Positions 35,228 through 46,877 are shown, numbered from the stretch's first letter. The stretch is 64,000 nt of DNA from Microglena sp. YARC (GCA_022414725.1 CM039462.1:59297360-59361359); one strand, 5' to 3'. The notes: generated from the sequence alone by a model not told the origin. A program made the numbers and translations.

Positions 35228-35687
35228 ATGCTGCTGAGGCTACTGCTGAGAAGGTGCTGAAGAAGCAGAGGGCACAGCTTGACCTAGGGACAGTGAAGCA
35301 GCTGGTGGTGTGGCTCGACCTGCTTTACAGTGTCAGGCCCATTACTTATTACCCAAGGCAGAAACATGTGCAAGCACAGCTGGGACATGCTTCACTGCCC
35401 ACCATGCATTGGTCCATCAAGTCAAGTTGAGATGGCAGAGGCCTTGAGCACCTCAGTGGAGGTTAGGATACGCGAGGAGTTGAGGAAGTGCCGTTTCTTC
35501 AGCTCTAGCTTTGGTGAAGGATCTGGTTATGAATCGTCTTTCTTGTGCACCCATGCCTACGTCATTGACAATCTCTGGAACAGAGTGCCCTACTTCTTGA
35601 AGTTGGGGAAGGTGGAAGCAGCCCCGTATGCTGAATATCTGACAAAGCTTTTGATCAGCAACCTAACTCACTATAAGGCATGTTAAA
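35228..35687 (+). pseudogene. hAT-like / DUF4371-type transposase-derived pseudogene fragment
   Basis: The first frame gives KVLKKQRAQL, VVWLDLLYSVRPITYY and HWSIKSS. After a frame change at the TGA (35430), WEMAEAL-like MAEALSTSVEVRIREELRK, THAYVIDNLWNRVPYFLKL and AEYLTKLLISNL follow. RP-T-Y, HW--SS-EMAE and HVYV---R-P-L are the pattern I associate with the DUF4371/zf862-like hAT-derived family. The frameshift, stop and missing flanks make it a pseudogene. Assignment is by eye. Confidence 0.5.
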
Positions 35688-36259
35688 CTCAAGCCTGACA
35701 AAGATTTGGGGAATACCAATACGCAAGTAAGATACAAAACGTATTTATGTGTCTGAGTTGTTTTATGTGTGGCAGTGTGCCCACGTGGGTGCAGCAGTGT
35801 TATGCAATCCCGGTGTATGTATGCTATATAAATGTGTGCTACTGTGGGACACAACTGTTTATTGTTTCAGCTGCACTTAGGAGCTTCTAGTCAGCTCCCT
35901 CTACCCTACATTGGGCCAAACCCGAAGCTAGTTAGGGTGTCTGCAAGCCAACATTACACGCAGCCCAATGCAGTTGACAGTTTTTTGCTTGACATAGTGG
36001 CTGGCTTATGGAGCTTGCAGGAAGCTACTACGTGTATCCCCCCCCAAAAAATATTATGGGATACATGGGTGGGTTGTTGATAAGACTGTTGCATATTGAG
36101 TGAGGCAATACCCCATGTGCAGCAGACGGCTTGTGCAAATACTTATCAACTTGAGCACCTCAGGAATCACTCATCTTTATCTGGCTTACTTGCACTTCTC
36201 ACCGTCTTTTGTCGTGCATTTTCATGTGTATGCTACTAAATAGTGGTAGTATGTATGTG

Positions 36260-36370
36260 TATGTTAATTACAGTCTAGGGGTTGCCAGATAGGCTAAAGG
36301 GACTTGCCCAACCTGGATATTATGAGGGGCTAAAACAAAACAAGCACAGATGAATGTTACAGTCTAGGGG
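36260..36370 (-). repeat. R1 copy, reverse, with partial + copy at 36925-36995
   Basis: CTAGGGGTTGCCAGATAGGC and AAGGGACTTGCCCAACC match R1. A + strand fragment (AGTTCATCAGTGCTCC) lies about 650 bases downstream. Confidence 0.5.
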
Positions 36371-36574
36371 AAGTAGTCATATGGTGCTATAGTTGAAGGG
36401 GTCGCACCTTGGATTGTATTGGATTGTTACATAGTTTTCAGCCATGTATGGGCTTCTCAACACATAGGGGTATGGAGGGGGTGGGGGGGGGCATGACGGG
36501 ATCCCACACATATAATCTAAGCTGTCACACCAAGACAAACTCTGATCCAGGGAGTCTAGATCAGGGTACTTCAA

Positions 36575-36860
36575 ACGGACCCAAGGGGTTGCGCCCTGGG
36601 AACCACCCTAATTCGGTAGGTTGTGTCATGGGACGCACCTAATTTTGTAGGTTGCGTCCTAGGACGCAGTCAAATCTTCAGGCTGCGTCCTACTATCAAC
36701 ATAGCCCGTTGCATACGGCAATGGAGTGGTGGTGGGCCAATCAACTGATGGGTGAGACGCAACCAACATCCTGAACCTGCATCTGGGACGCAACGGACGC
36801 TGCCATGTTGCGTCCTGCAACGCAGGTTGCTGCATCCTGCACTACCCTGGTCTAAACTAC
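36575..36860. repeat. GCGTCC/GGACGC-rich palindromic segment
   Basis: TTGCGTCC, its complement GGACGCAA and variants recur about eight times, able to fold into several hairpins. No other feature seen. Confidence 0.4.
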
Positions 36861-37018
36861 CAAGTGGGGCTTGTTTTGGCTAACCTACTGACTAACTACA
36901 CTTTCTACGTTTCTAGCTGGATTTGTGTTTAGTTCATCAGTGCTCCTTTTATTAACTGCCCTGCCTAGTTGGCTACTCATGGACTGTAACAATACATAAA
37001 ACACTTATTAAAAAAAAA

Positions 37019-38035
37019 GATAACGCCTGGAGGGGCGTGGTGTTAAGGGGACCCTCCCATACGCCGCAGCTGGGGAAAGTAACCATGGCAGACATAGTGA
37101 GTGTCACCCTCCAGGCGGGAGGGACTCCTTCATGCGACGTGTAGCAAGAATGCTGGTACAGGAGGCGATATATTCTCTGTGCAGCTTAGAGATGAGTTTG
37201 TCTACGTGTTTGCGACTGATCCCTAAGGTGGAGAGATTGGTAATATTTGTGATTGGTATGGTACCTATGGTGAAGACTAGGTAGTATACAAGGAATCCTT
37301 GTTGTTGAAGGATACGTTGGAGCTCCTTATGCTGAACGCTCTTTTCCTGGAATTTTATTTGGTGGTTGGTGTCTGAGCAGAAGCCCAGTTCAACTAGGTA
37401 GGCTTTTTGTCAATGAGGAGGAGATCAGGCCTGTATTTATCCCATGTGGCTTGGGGAAGATCAGGGGGGTTGAGGGGGGTTGGGGGTCTCGTGGGAATGT
37501 CGGAGGTCGCTTCACAAGTGCCTGCATCAATGTACATGGGGAGAGCCCCCATAGCTCCTGTGGCTACTGCCTTTTGGATGATTTGGACCGCCTTATTATG
37601 TCTGTTCACATACATTCCTTTGAAGACAGGGTGGCTGCACCCAGCAAGAATATGGCCAGCTCCGTCCTGTGCTTTGCGACAAAGAGGGCAGTTATCATCA
37701 GAGGGGGGGCTAGTGCTGGTACCATAGGGGCGTTTGTATCTGTACGCCAGTTTCCTAGTCCATAAGCGTCCCCACCTAGCCTTGTGGATTTGTACTTTTT
37801 GCCACCATTTGATGTCGGTGGATTGCCAGAAACGATTACTAGCCTGAGGGAGGAGGAAGGGGTTGGCTTGCTCCCACATGGAGGAGTAATGGAGTATAAG
37901 CCCGTGGTGTCCCCCCCCCCCTCCCCCCCCATGCGAGTACCGTACCGGCCCAGAGGGGGCCTGAGGGTCGAACGCGATGATTCTTTGTCGGCGCATAGGC
38001 TACCGATGGCAATGCTTTTGCGCAGCAATTGACCG
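37019..38035 (-). mobile_element. 5'-truncated LINE with restriction-like endonuclease
   Basis: The - strand reads the C-terminal part of a non-LTR retrotransposon polyprotein: CPLCRKAQDGAGHILAGC (Zn knuckle), YRPDLLLIDK and LVELGFCSDT (RPD...E, restriction-like endonuclease type). It ends at TGA (37104-37106). A 3' UTR follows, whose last 30 bases (ending GGCGTTATC, then T9) match the SINE tails. One frameshift separates RPD from VELGF. The reverse transcriptase is missing, consistent with 5' truncation. Confidence 0.7.
37394..37996 (-). pseudogene. LINE ORF2 C-terminal fragment
   Basis: A 200-codon frame including WWQKVQIHKARWGRLWTRKL, the CCHC-like C-x2-C-x8-H-x4-C knuckle and KYRPDLLLIDK. 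A -1/+1 shift at the A-run near 37405 moves the true frame to 37104-37408, where the predicted catalytic Glu (VELGF) lies. Non-functional as it stands. Confidence 0.65.
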
Positions 38036-38640
38036 TCTATGCTTCCTTTAAAATCTCACTGACTGTCTTATCTAGCAACTTTCTCAGCGCAGCGCGCCTG
38101 GGCCAAATGCCCGACACCAGTGTCTAAGGGCTGTTTCGCCCCGGATCTTCGAGCTACATCCTTTCGCTCCAGGGTCGCGAATGATTCGAAAGGGCTAATA
38201 ACAGTTGTGGGATGGTTTTGGGCGGGGTGTTTGGCGATCTTAGTGATCGGGAGCCAGAATGGAATCCCGTACCTGCCCCCAGAGCCCCATGCAGGGCACA
38301 AGCCCATGCATGGGACAGCAATGGGCTCCAGCCTCTCCTTATGTGTCCACTGTTTCATTTTAACTAAGGGGGGCAGGGGGGGGGGGGGGGGCAACAATAA
38401 AGTTGTCAGACCGCATCTTCTGAAATTTCCTATCACAAACAAAAGTAGTAGCAAAGAATTTGTATCAATTTGGGTTGTAAAGAGTCTCACAAACTGCGGA
38501 GAACAATTATTCTATAATTGGATCCGATTTTGGAGCACTTGAACATGGTTACATGGCTCCAGCTAGCAATTTGGCAGCTTGCCGTCTTCGGTAGCAAAAA
38601 TAATTACATGGGAATATGTAATCGTTACAACAACAACACA
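38036..38640. other. Unassigned sequence beside the LINE fragment
   Basis: A - strand frame (38068-38490) contains RYGIPFWLPITKIAKHP. I do not recognise it. It may be more LINE or host sequence. Confidence 0.3.
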
Positions 38641-38645
38641 TAAGT

Positions 38646-39070
38646 CAGAGGAGCTGCCTAAAAGCTGCTGCTGGTTCCCCCCCCCCCCCCCCCCCCCCCC
38701 CCAAAAAAAAGGCTACGAAGTCTACTAAGTAGCGTCCACAGTTAGGGGAGCTGCCTAGAAGCTGCTGCTCGTAGCAGAAAAAAAAAAAGCCATTGAGTCC
38801 ACTAAGTAGCGGTCCATAGTCAGGGAAGCTGCCTAGAAGCTGCTGCTCGTAGCCAAAACAAGTAAAGCCATCATGTCCACTAAGTAGCGTTCCACAGTTA
38901 GGGGAGCTGCCTAGAAGCTGCTGCTCGTAGCAGAAAAAATAAAAGCTGTGAAGTCCACTAAGTACAGGTCCACAGTCAGGGGAGCTGCCTAGAAGCTTGT
39001 GCTCTTAGCAAAAACATAAAAAGCTATGCAGTCCAATAAGCACAAGTCCACAGTCAGGGGAGCTGCCAGT
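38646..39070. repeat. 78-bp tandem repeat, 5-6 copies
   Basis: The unit contains GTCCACAGTCAGGGGAGCTG, CCTAGAAGCTGCTGCTCGTA, an A-run and CCACTAAGTAGCG. Starts near 38734, 38812, 38890, 38968 and 39046. A single related piece is at 41021-41045. Confidence 0.85.
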
Positions 39071-39385
39071 GGAGCCAGGGTAGGACAACGGCCTTCCTGA
39101 AAATTACTGTGAAAAAGGAACTCTGATTTTAGAGCTCCGGTACACGTTTTGGGCCATTTTTTTAACCGCACTTTTTTCGTTTTTCTCCTTTTTTTTTCCT
39201 TTTCGGCCGCACTTATGGTTTTAAAACTTCCGGTACACTTTTAGTGGTCATTTTGGGGCCTCTGTGTTACAAAATTTCGTATTTGGGTTCTGCTTTAAAT
39301 ATAAGACACATAGCAGATTGGAATCATCATTCATTGCAAGATATGATATTCAAGAACTTGGAGCCTGCAATCCCTACAACATTTG

Positions 39386-39644
39386 AAGTAAAGCTGAGCT
39401 CCTGGGTCACCTGAGATCAATTTAATTAGGCCAGCAGGCCACAAATTGCACTCAACATTGATCGACTGATATAGGTCGCACTATGCTGTAAAACCCATGT
39501 GCCTAAGAACAGCCCCATTTCAAGTAAAGCTGAGCTCCTGGGTCATCTGCGATCAATTTAAATAGGCCAGCAGGCCACAAATTGCACTCGACATTGATCG
39601 ACTGATATAGGTCGCACTAGGCTGTAAAACCCATGTGCCTAACA
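39386..39644. repeat. 136-bp direct duplication
   Basis: AAGTAAAGCTGAGCTCCTGG to CCATGTGCCTAA at 39386-39507 recurs at 39522-39643, nearly identical, followed by a poly-G run. Confidence 0.9.
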
Positions 39645-41211
39645 TCGGGGGGGGGGGGGGGGGGGGGGGGGAGGGGGAGACTGTCTCTCCACAGTGGGTG
39701 ACTTGAACCCTGCATTGTGTTGGTAGAATGAAAGTAAGTTGGGTGATTTAATGGTATGTCTCATGGCATTGCATTGTTGCGTGAGCCTGAGCCTATTACT
39801 ACATGCCTGGTCTTTATGTTAAAGAGGGCTGCAAGCATTGCATGAATGGATACAAAGTTCTAGAACCAGATCTGGAGTGCAAGAGGCATCAGGGGATCAA
39901 GAGGCATCAGGGGATCAAGTGGGACAAAACGGACACTTGAATGAAGGGTTCGCTGACCACCAGCGGGAGTTTTGGCGCGTGTTGAGTCCATAAAGACCAG
40001 GCGCCAAAAGCTACAGTACCTCGCGCTTAGAAGCCTTCCAAGCGCAGCAGCAAAAGGGGAGATCCAGAGGGGAGAGGCGGAGGGGGAGGAGGAAAAGGAC
40101 GAGGAGGGGAAGGGGGGGAGGAAGCAGGAGGGGAGGAGGAAAGGACGAGGAGGGGGAGGAGGAAAGGCAGGAGGGGGAGGAGGAAGCAGGAGGAGGGGGA
40201 GGAGGGAGCAGGATGAGGGGGAGGAGGAGGAGAGGAAGAGGAGGAGGGGAGAAGGAGCTCCAACAAAGGCGAAGAGCCAGTGAACGACTCAATGACGAGG
40301 GCGAGGAGGAGCTGTTGCGGGGTAACGGCACCTTTCGTCGCTTCAACAGACGCGACGAGCCAGTCAAGGACTCTAGGACAAGGGCGAAGGGGGGGGCAGT
40401 CGAGCAGATGCTCGAATGAACGAATTGCTGAGCAGTCGATTAAATACCATAGCTTTCAGTTCAAATTTCGCTGTCAAATTGAACCCTGAGGGAATTGGTG
40501 GTCACTGTGGGAGAAAGGGGTTCCGTCTTCATCTTCTCTAAGGGCAGGTGTTTGAATGTTGGGAAGTTGAGGAAGATGAAGTTCCAACTGTTGATAAGCT
40601 AGTAGGCTCGAGTTACTATGTCAGCTACACAGCTACTCAGCTTAGTCAGCTACTAATGAAGCTGAGTCGGACACCGGAACTCGAGACCGAATTTCGGTCG
40701 GTCTGGCCGGAACTCGTGCTCAGAACTGGTCGGTGCAAACCGGACAGGCTTCTAGAAAGTTGCTGCGAAAACGGAACTCAGATTTTTGAGCTCCGGTAAA
40801 CCGACCAGGAAAAACCCCAATACCGGAGAACCGACCGGTTTGTTCCACCTTACATTACATTACATTACATTACATTACATGTTAAAGTCTACTTGACACC
40901 GCGAGGGTGTATGAGACTCTGTGCTTTAAACAAAAAGAAAAAGCACCCACAAAGCAAAAACCCCATTACATCAGGGGTGTGTCGAGGACAAACAAACCAA
41001 ACTCCCAACCACCTTGAGTGGAGCTGCCCAGAAGCTGCTGCTTGTTACCTCCCCAAAATAGCAAAGGACCCCACGTTGGAAAAGGATCATCCTAGGGTAG
41101 GCAGAGGCCGAGGAGGGGGAGACAGGGGGGAGGAGGAGGGGGAGGCAGGGGGGGGGGATGAGGCAGAGGGGGAGGAGGAGGCAGAGGGAGAGGAGGAGGC
41201 AGAGGACCAGG
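39645..41211. other. Repeat-rich spacer
   Basis: GGAGGA-rich purine tracts (40070-40260, 41100-41210) and (CATTA)n at 40850-40880. The open frame at 39972 is largely this purine tract. No gene supported. Confidence 0.5.
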
Positions 41212-41540
41212 TGTGACGTGTGAAACACGTCTAAGCTTGAGGCGAAGTATCAGGAGAGAAAGGAATTGAACCTCTCTGTTTTCTGGCCTAGAGAGTTAAG
41301 CTTCGGGCTTAAGTCTCATACATTCTCCCGTGGTTTAACGATAAACCCGTTGATTCGAATTAGCCTTCCAGAGTAGTCGAATAGTCTGAAGGGCGCGCGT
41401 AGGGCGCGGACGTAAGGCGCGCGAAGGTCGCGGACCTGGTGGACGGTTACAACCGTCCGACAGGTCACGTCAGTTCCCCTTCCTCGGGGAAGTCGTCGAC
41501 ACCTCGAGGTAGCGCAGGTGACGGATCGTTATCTGTCACA
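41212..41540 (-). repeat. 3' LTR of gypsy fragment A
   Basis: Bounded TGTGACG...TGTCACA (inverted TGTGAC/GTCACA ends), directly preceded on the - strand by the polypurine tract GAGAGGGGGGAAA (41541-41553). No second LTR copy was found in the window. Confidence 0.7.
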
Positions 41541-43011
41541 TTTCCCCCCTCTCTAGCTCGCGACTTCTCCCGAAGTCGTGTGCTTTTTCGTTGGACGTAC
41601 TCGTCAGGGGTTTCTGTCGAGGCCTCGCGACGAGTGCGGGGGCGGACCGGCTCGTGCGGAACAGGGACGGGTGGGAGATCGATAGGTCGTGAGCGGTCGG
41701 GATTCTGGCGCCAGTACATGTCGATGTCGGTGGCACAGGGACCTGCGAGGTCGGATTCGAGTTCCCACGTATGGACGTGATCAGAGTGCAGCCACTGAAC
41801 GTAGTAGCGGAGGAGTCCAGATTCGATTTTTGTGGTCGACCACTCTGCCGATTTCATAGACTGGCTCGTCAGTAGTCCGGAAATGATCGGGGTTTGGGCG
41901 GATCATCGGGGATCCATCGGGGACGTAAGCCTTGAGTAAGGACACGTGAAACGTGGATGAATACGCCATCCAACGGGAAGGTCGAGGGTAGCAGCGAGGG
42001 TTTCACCGTGCTTATCGTAGACACGAGTGACGGGAACGGTCCACGAAACGAGGGAGGAGCTTGCGAGCCCGACCTGGCCAATATTTCAGATTTTTCGTAG
42101 AGAGCATGACTTCCTGGCGATAAGGAAGGTGAATGGTCCGGCGATGCTGGTTAGCGTACGTGCGTTGTCGATCTTGGGCCGCCTGAAGGGCCTTTTTCGC
42201 ACAGTCCAAAGCGTTGGTCATGTGTTCGACCCAAGACACCGCCTGTGGGCTGTCATGTGGGAGTATCGTATCGGGAGGCTGAAGAGCGACTCATGGGTAT
42301 CGTCCATAGAGGAGGCGGAACGGAAAATCGCGAATGCTACTGTTGTACGAGTTGTTGATAGCAAATTGCGCGTTCGGGAGGAGTTGAGACCAATTTTTCT
42401 GTGTCGTTGACGTAAAGTGACGGAGAGTGTCCTCGAGAACACTGTTCATACGTTCGGTTTTCGGTTTGACCGTCAGTCTGTGGATGAAACGCCGTCGACA
42501 TCCCGGGTTCGATGGTACAGAGAGACTGGATCGTCTTCCGGAAAGCGCTCGTAAATTTGACGTCTCGATCGGTGATAAGGGAGGTGGGGTCGGGGTCCTT
42601 GTTCGCTGAGGATGATTCGGTGGAAGATTTTCGCAATCTGTTTCTGCTCCATCCGTCGTCTTGCATGGAGCGAGCTTGACCATTTTCGTAAGTCGATCAA
42701 CGATAACGAAGATCATGTCGTACCCTCTGACTTGGGGAGGCCCACGATAAAATCCATGCTCAACGAATCGAATGGAGCGTTAGGGATCGGGAGCGGTTGG
42801 AGCGTGCCTTGGCTACGCTGGTGTGAAGCTTCACCGATTGACACGAATGACAGGATCGAACGTAGTCGTTCACATCGAGGCGCATCGCAGGCCACCAGTA
42901 ATAACGGCCGATAGAGTTGAACGTGCGTTCGAACCCCGGGTGCCCGCTACGCTGGGTATCATGGAAGGCGAACAAGATGCGACTCTTGAGAGCGTTACCA
43001 TTTGGGACCAC
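41465..43011 (-). pseudogene. Gypsy A integrase and chromodomain, frameshifted
   Basis: Pieces in several frames: [20 protein letters not shown] and SCHSCQ (H2C2 finger), [43 protein letters not shown], then FHVSLLKAYV and YYVQWLHSDHVHTWELESDL (chromodomain-like end, overlapping the LTR start). Confidence 0.75.
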
Positions 43012-43238
43012 GATCTGCGTCTCGGATGCTGAACGTTTGGAGCGGCCTGAACCAACCCAGTAGCCATCGGGGCGAAGGGTAAGGTGTTGCGTGTTGCGTG
43101 GACACCGGAACCGAGAGTCGCGTTTGTATGCGAGTAAGATATCGGGGAAAATTTCGCGAGATGGATAGGATCGTCGGATGGATCCGTTCCCCGTTAGAGC
43201 AGTCGAGAAGGTCGGATGTCGGCCTTATTTTCAAGGGG

Positions 43239-44591
43239 TCAGCCACATTGGTACGACCAGCGATGTGGTTCCACTTCATGTTCGAGAAGCGCGAGAAAAA
43301 TTCCATGTATCGGGCCTGAGTGCTTACGTGAAAGCATCGGTTGGTTGGCGAGGTAGACAAGTGGTTCGTGGTCAGTGTTGAGCTCGAATGCGCCTGTGCA
43401 TCCTTCGAGATAGCATCGCCATTCCCTAAGCGCGAGGTATACGGCGAGTAATTCCTGTTCGCCCGTGGTATAGTTGCGTTCGGCTTTCGAGAATTTGTGG
43501 GAATGGTAAGCTATCGGCCGACCCTCCTGAAGGAGCACACCCCCTGTCCCTTGGATAGAAGCGTTCGTGACAGCTCGAAAATCCTTCGTAGGATCAGGGT
43601 GGGCAAGCAGAGGAGCGTTGGTAAGGCTTTCTTTTATTGCGTCGAAGGCACTTTGACAGTCTTGGGTCCAGATAGTCGCGAAATCTGATCCCCGCAGTCC
43701 GGTATTCCGTTTACCGAGGGGTTCTAGCGGCGTTGAAATTGGCGATCCAACCCCAGGGTGGTGTTTGTTTGCGATAGCGGTCAGAGGGGTAGCGAGCGAG
43801 GAGTATCCTTGGATGAATTTGCGGAAAAAGTTGGCGAGTCCAAGGAACTGTTGTACGTGCTTCGAGCAGGTCGGTGTGGGCCAAGCAGCGACTGCCTTGA
43901 CCTTGGTTTCGTTGACTCGAATGCCATCACCCGATAGCACATGTCCAAGGTATTTAACCTCTGGTTGGAAAAAACTGCATTTCTCCCGTTTGATGAAGAG
44001 GTGATTATCTTCCAAGCGCTGGAGAACAATCCGAAGGTGTTTTTCGTGCTCTTCGTCGTTACTACTAAAAATCAGGATATCGTACAAGTAGAAAACGACA
44101 AATTTGCCGATGAGGTCGCGGAACACCTTGTTCATAACTTTCGTAAAGGCGGAGGGAGCGTTGGCGAGTCCGAACGGTAGGACCTTGAATTCGTAAAGCC
44201 CCATGGGGGTGATGAACGCAGTTTTTGGTACGTCTGAATCGTGTAAGCGTATGTTGTGGTATGCGTTTCGGAGGTCCAGGTTGGAGAAAACCTTGGCACC
44301 TCAGACCTGGTCGAAGAGATCGTCGATGCGAGGTAGCGGGTATCGGTTCGGAATCGTGACTTTGTTGAGTTTTCGATTATCGATGGCCATGCGCCAAGAG
44401 CCATCGGGTTTGGCTACGAAAAGGATCGGCGATCCCCAAGGACTCGAGTTCGGATGAATGAATCCTTTCGCGAGGAGGTCCTTTACTTGCTGTTCGACTT
44501 CGAGGAGTTCGGCCGGGGACAGTCGGTGTCCTCTCGAGAATTTTGGGCTGGTCAGTGGGTCGATCAATGGGCAGACGATATAACAGCTCAA
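43239..44591 (-). pseudogene. Gypsy A reverse transcriptase and RNase H
   Basis: RT reads [20 protein letters not shown] and [13 protein letters not shown], then TGA (44301-44303), then the same frame resumes through GLYEFKVLPFGLANAPSAF. The polymerase box reads YLYD instead of YLDD (near 44083), removing a catalytic Asp. RNase H follows (TTGEQELLAVYLALREWR, NTDHEPLVYLANQ). Confidence 0.85.
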
Positions 44592-44689
44592 GGATGCCTA
44601 CAGCAGCTTGGGGGTTAGTCTAGGGAACAGGCTACGTGATGTAAGTTTACGTGTATGTCAATATGGGTGAACTAGCAGGACAGGTGGGG

Positions 44690-44925
44690 TGTTACCTAAG
44701 TAGGGGATGTAGAGTTGCTCTGAATGAACGTCTTCGTGGTAGGAGTAGAAGGGTTCGTTCCGAGTAGCTCGTGTCTATATACGCAACTTGTGCGTTGTGA
44801 GCGATGAGGCAGTACATGGGTATGGTACTGTATCATGTGCGTTCGTCACGTGGCTTACGGGTACGGGGTACCCGTATGCCTTGCTGGACGGCCAGAGTAC
44901 CCGTGAAGGGTTCTGTATCGTTACA
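44690..44925 (-). repeat. 3' LTR of gypsy B
   Basis: On the - strand it begins TGTAACG directly after a polypurine run (GGA then G13, 44926-44943) and ends GGTAACA. TATA-like TATATAG lies near 44775. 236 bases. Confidence 0.75.
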
Positions 44926-45171
44926 CCCCCCCCCCCCCCTCCAGAAGAGATGCGGACCCCGCATCTGATCGTAATAGAGGTGGGATGTGAATACCAGTAG
45001 TCGTCGTATGTGCCGTGCTCAAAATATACTTGATGAAACAAGTTGGTTTCGGAGAGAACCATTTAACATCCCTTTTGAGTACTCCGAAAAAGACAACTTT
45101 ATAAATAAAGCAATCTAACCGCCTTGTCGTATGCGTCGAGTGCGATGGGTTGGTGATGGGCCCGTTTTTTT

Positions 45172-45714
45172 TTACGTACGTCGGGATACAACGGGCGTAA
45201 CACGTGACTGCCATGCATCGACGACGTGAGGGGCACTTTTCTTGACTGCCTTGGCGAGTTCCCAAGTGTCTTGCTCAATACCGAAGTCTTGCCATCGGAC
45301 CAAGTATTCGAGACGTCGTTTGCTGGATGCGCCTATGACACGCGACTTCTCGCGCATGATGCATTGGATATTCCAAATCGGAGCGCCGTCGGAGTCGAAC
45401 TCAAGCGGTTGTCCAACATGGACAACGCCATCGGAGCGCCAATGCTTGATCAAACCCACGTGAAACACGGGGTGGATGTGCATCATCTTGGGCAAAGCCA
45501 AGCGGCACGCCGTGACTTGCTGGACGACTCCGGTTGCCTCGTCGCGTGGACCAATGCATTCCGTAATCGTATAGGGGCCAACAAAACGAGGCGTAAATTT
45601 TGGTTTACCCGTTGCTTTGAACTTCATATTGCGGGTGGACAAGAGAACTTTATCACCAAGGTTGAAGAACACCTCTGTTCGTCGTTTATCGCAATGGGCT
45701 TTCTGCCGATCCTG
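45172..45714 (-). pseudogene. Gypsy B integrase C-terminus and chromodomain
   Basis: QDRQKAHCDKRRTEVFF, GDKVLLSTRN, then the GPY/F-type module TPRFVGPYTITECIG, MHIHPVFHVGLIKHW, and a chromodomain LEYLVRWQDFGIEQDTWELA. The frame is intact to the stop at 45172. Its upstream continuation is at 54300. Confidence 0.85.
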
Positions 45715-45730
45715 CGTCGGTAAGTTTTGC

Positions 45731-45880
45731 GCCTCTTGTTTCCCCCTCTTAAATAAGCTAAACCTCTTGAAAGCTCTTGTGGCTTGAAACAAGTCGAATA
45801 CAAGAGCGGCAAGCAGTGATTGATACACCACTTGTGCAAGACATGTCTCCAAGAGCCTCGCAAGAGGATGCGTCATGCAA
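45731..45880. repeat. Left subterminal CTCTTG/CAAGAG repeats
   Basis: Six CTCTTG or CAAGAG hexamers and CCCTCTTAAATAAG within 150 bases of the left terminal repeat. Confidence 0.65.
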
Positions 45881-46501
45881 GCGAATGCTTGTTACGTTTT
45901 CATTTGTCGCCCTTCGACAGATGGGGCGTTCTCATTTGTCGCCCTTCGACAGATGGGGGGCTTCGAATTCGATTCGAACAAGGCGGGAAATGGTGGTTCG
46001 GACTTGGTTTTAGACCAAGCCATGGAGTACAGCCTCAGGTACTGCCGTGGCCACGATCACGACTTGATTCTGACCTGAATCGATCATCTTCCAAAAGCCG
46101 CTTTCTTCCATTCCAATAAAGCGTTCTTTCCATTCCATTCAAGCTCCCGCAGCTCTTCATTGTTCCTCGCATTCGTGTTCCCTCTTATTTAGTTCTCAAT
46201 TTCACTGTGCGGTTGATACGGCTGCTGCTGTTGCGGTTTTGCGCTGAACCTCACATCACCACTGGCGGGAACTACGAGACTCAAATGTAGGGTGGTGTTG
46301 CGGGTTCTGGTGTGTTGCGGCGTGGTTGGTTTCACCGGAAGCGTCTCTGGGCAAGCTTATTCTTCTTGCTAGCAGTCAGGCCAATATTGCTCTTCTCATA
46401 AGCTAGGTCAGAGAGCATGAGGCTAGCTATGTCTCCTTGGCTCCGCCTCCAACGACCATGGTAGGGAGCTTGTCTGCCGTGGTCAATATGGGTTGTGGTG
46501 A

Positions 46502-46877
46502 ATGTTCGTTGGTCGAGGATTGGTATCTCCCACCGAACCTAAGTGCGCCTACTTTGCACATTGTAGGAGGAGCAACGCCATTCAAACTGAATCCTCTTGT
46601 AATGCTGCTCCTATTTATTTGTTGCACAGGATGGCTGAACCTCGCTCATCAGGTCATGCAACAGCTCGCTTTTGGAAGCATGACATGCAGATGGGGGACA
46701 CCCTTGTGTACAACCCGGACACCGTGATGCTAAATCACGTGCATAAGCAGCTTGTCTTCTGTGTGTTGGGCAAGGATGCTGTGCAAGGTAACTGCCTTGA
46801 GGAGAGCAAGCACTTGGTCTTTCAGAAGTTGCAAGCAGGGGCCACGATTACGTATCGCAACGCAAAAGGTGGGTTTT
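46502..46877 (+). CDS. Candidate first exon of the inserted element's gene, unknown product
   Basis: Open from ATG 46502, with another ATG at 46631 just after CTATTTATTTGTTGCACAG. Ends TTTT/gtaagt. Contains HDMQMGDTLVYNPDTVMLNH and LQAGATITYRNAKGG. No family recognised. A GGTAGGT satellite follows the donor at once. If the acceptor is real, the exon starts at 46631. Confidence 0.4.

Larger units (their letters stand above)
41212..44591 (-). mobile_element. Ty3/gypsy chromovirus fragment A (5'-truncated)
   Basis: From 5' to 3' on the - strand: RT (44591 on), RNase H, H2C2 zinc finger, integrase, chromodomain, PPT and 3' LTR. Gag, protease and 5' LTR are absent. Multiple frameshifts and a stop make it a dead copy. 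Confidence 0.85.

Noticed and set aside
39972..40283. Glu/Lys/Gly-rich protein
   Set aside because: GGAGGA purine tract. Only the first about 35 codons are non-repetitive, and they match nothing I recognise.
44591..45876. Chromodomain ORF at 45172-45876 as the 5' neighbour of gypsy A
   Set aside because: It has its own polypurine tract and LTR (44690-44943), and its integrase continues at 54300, so it belongs to gypsy B. The first part of that ORF (above 45714) is the TIR insert read through.
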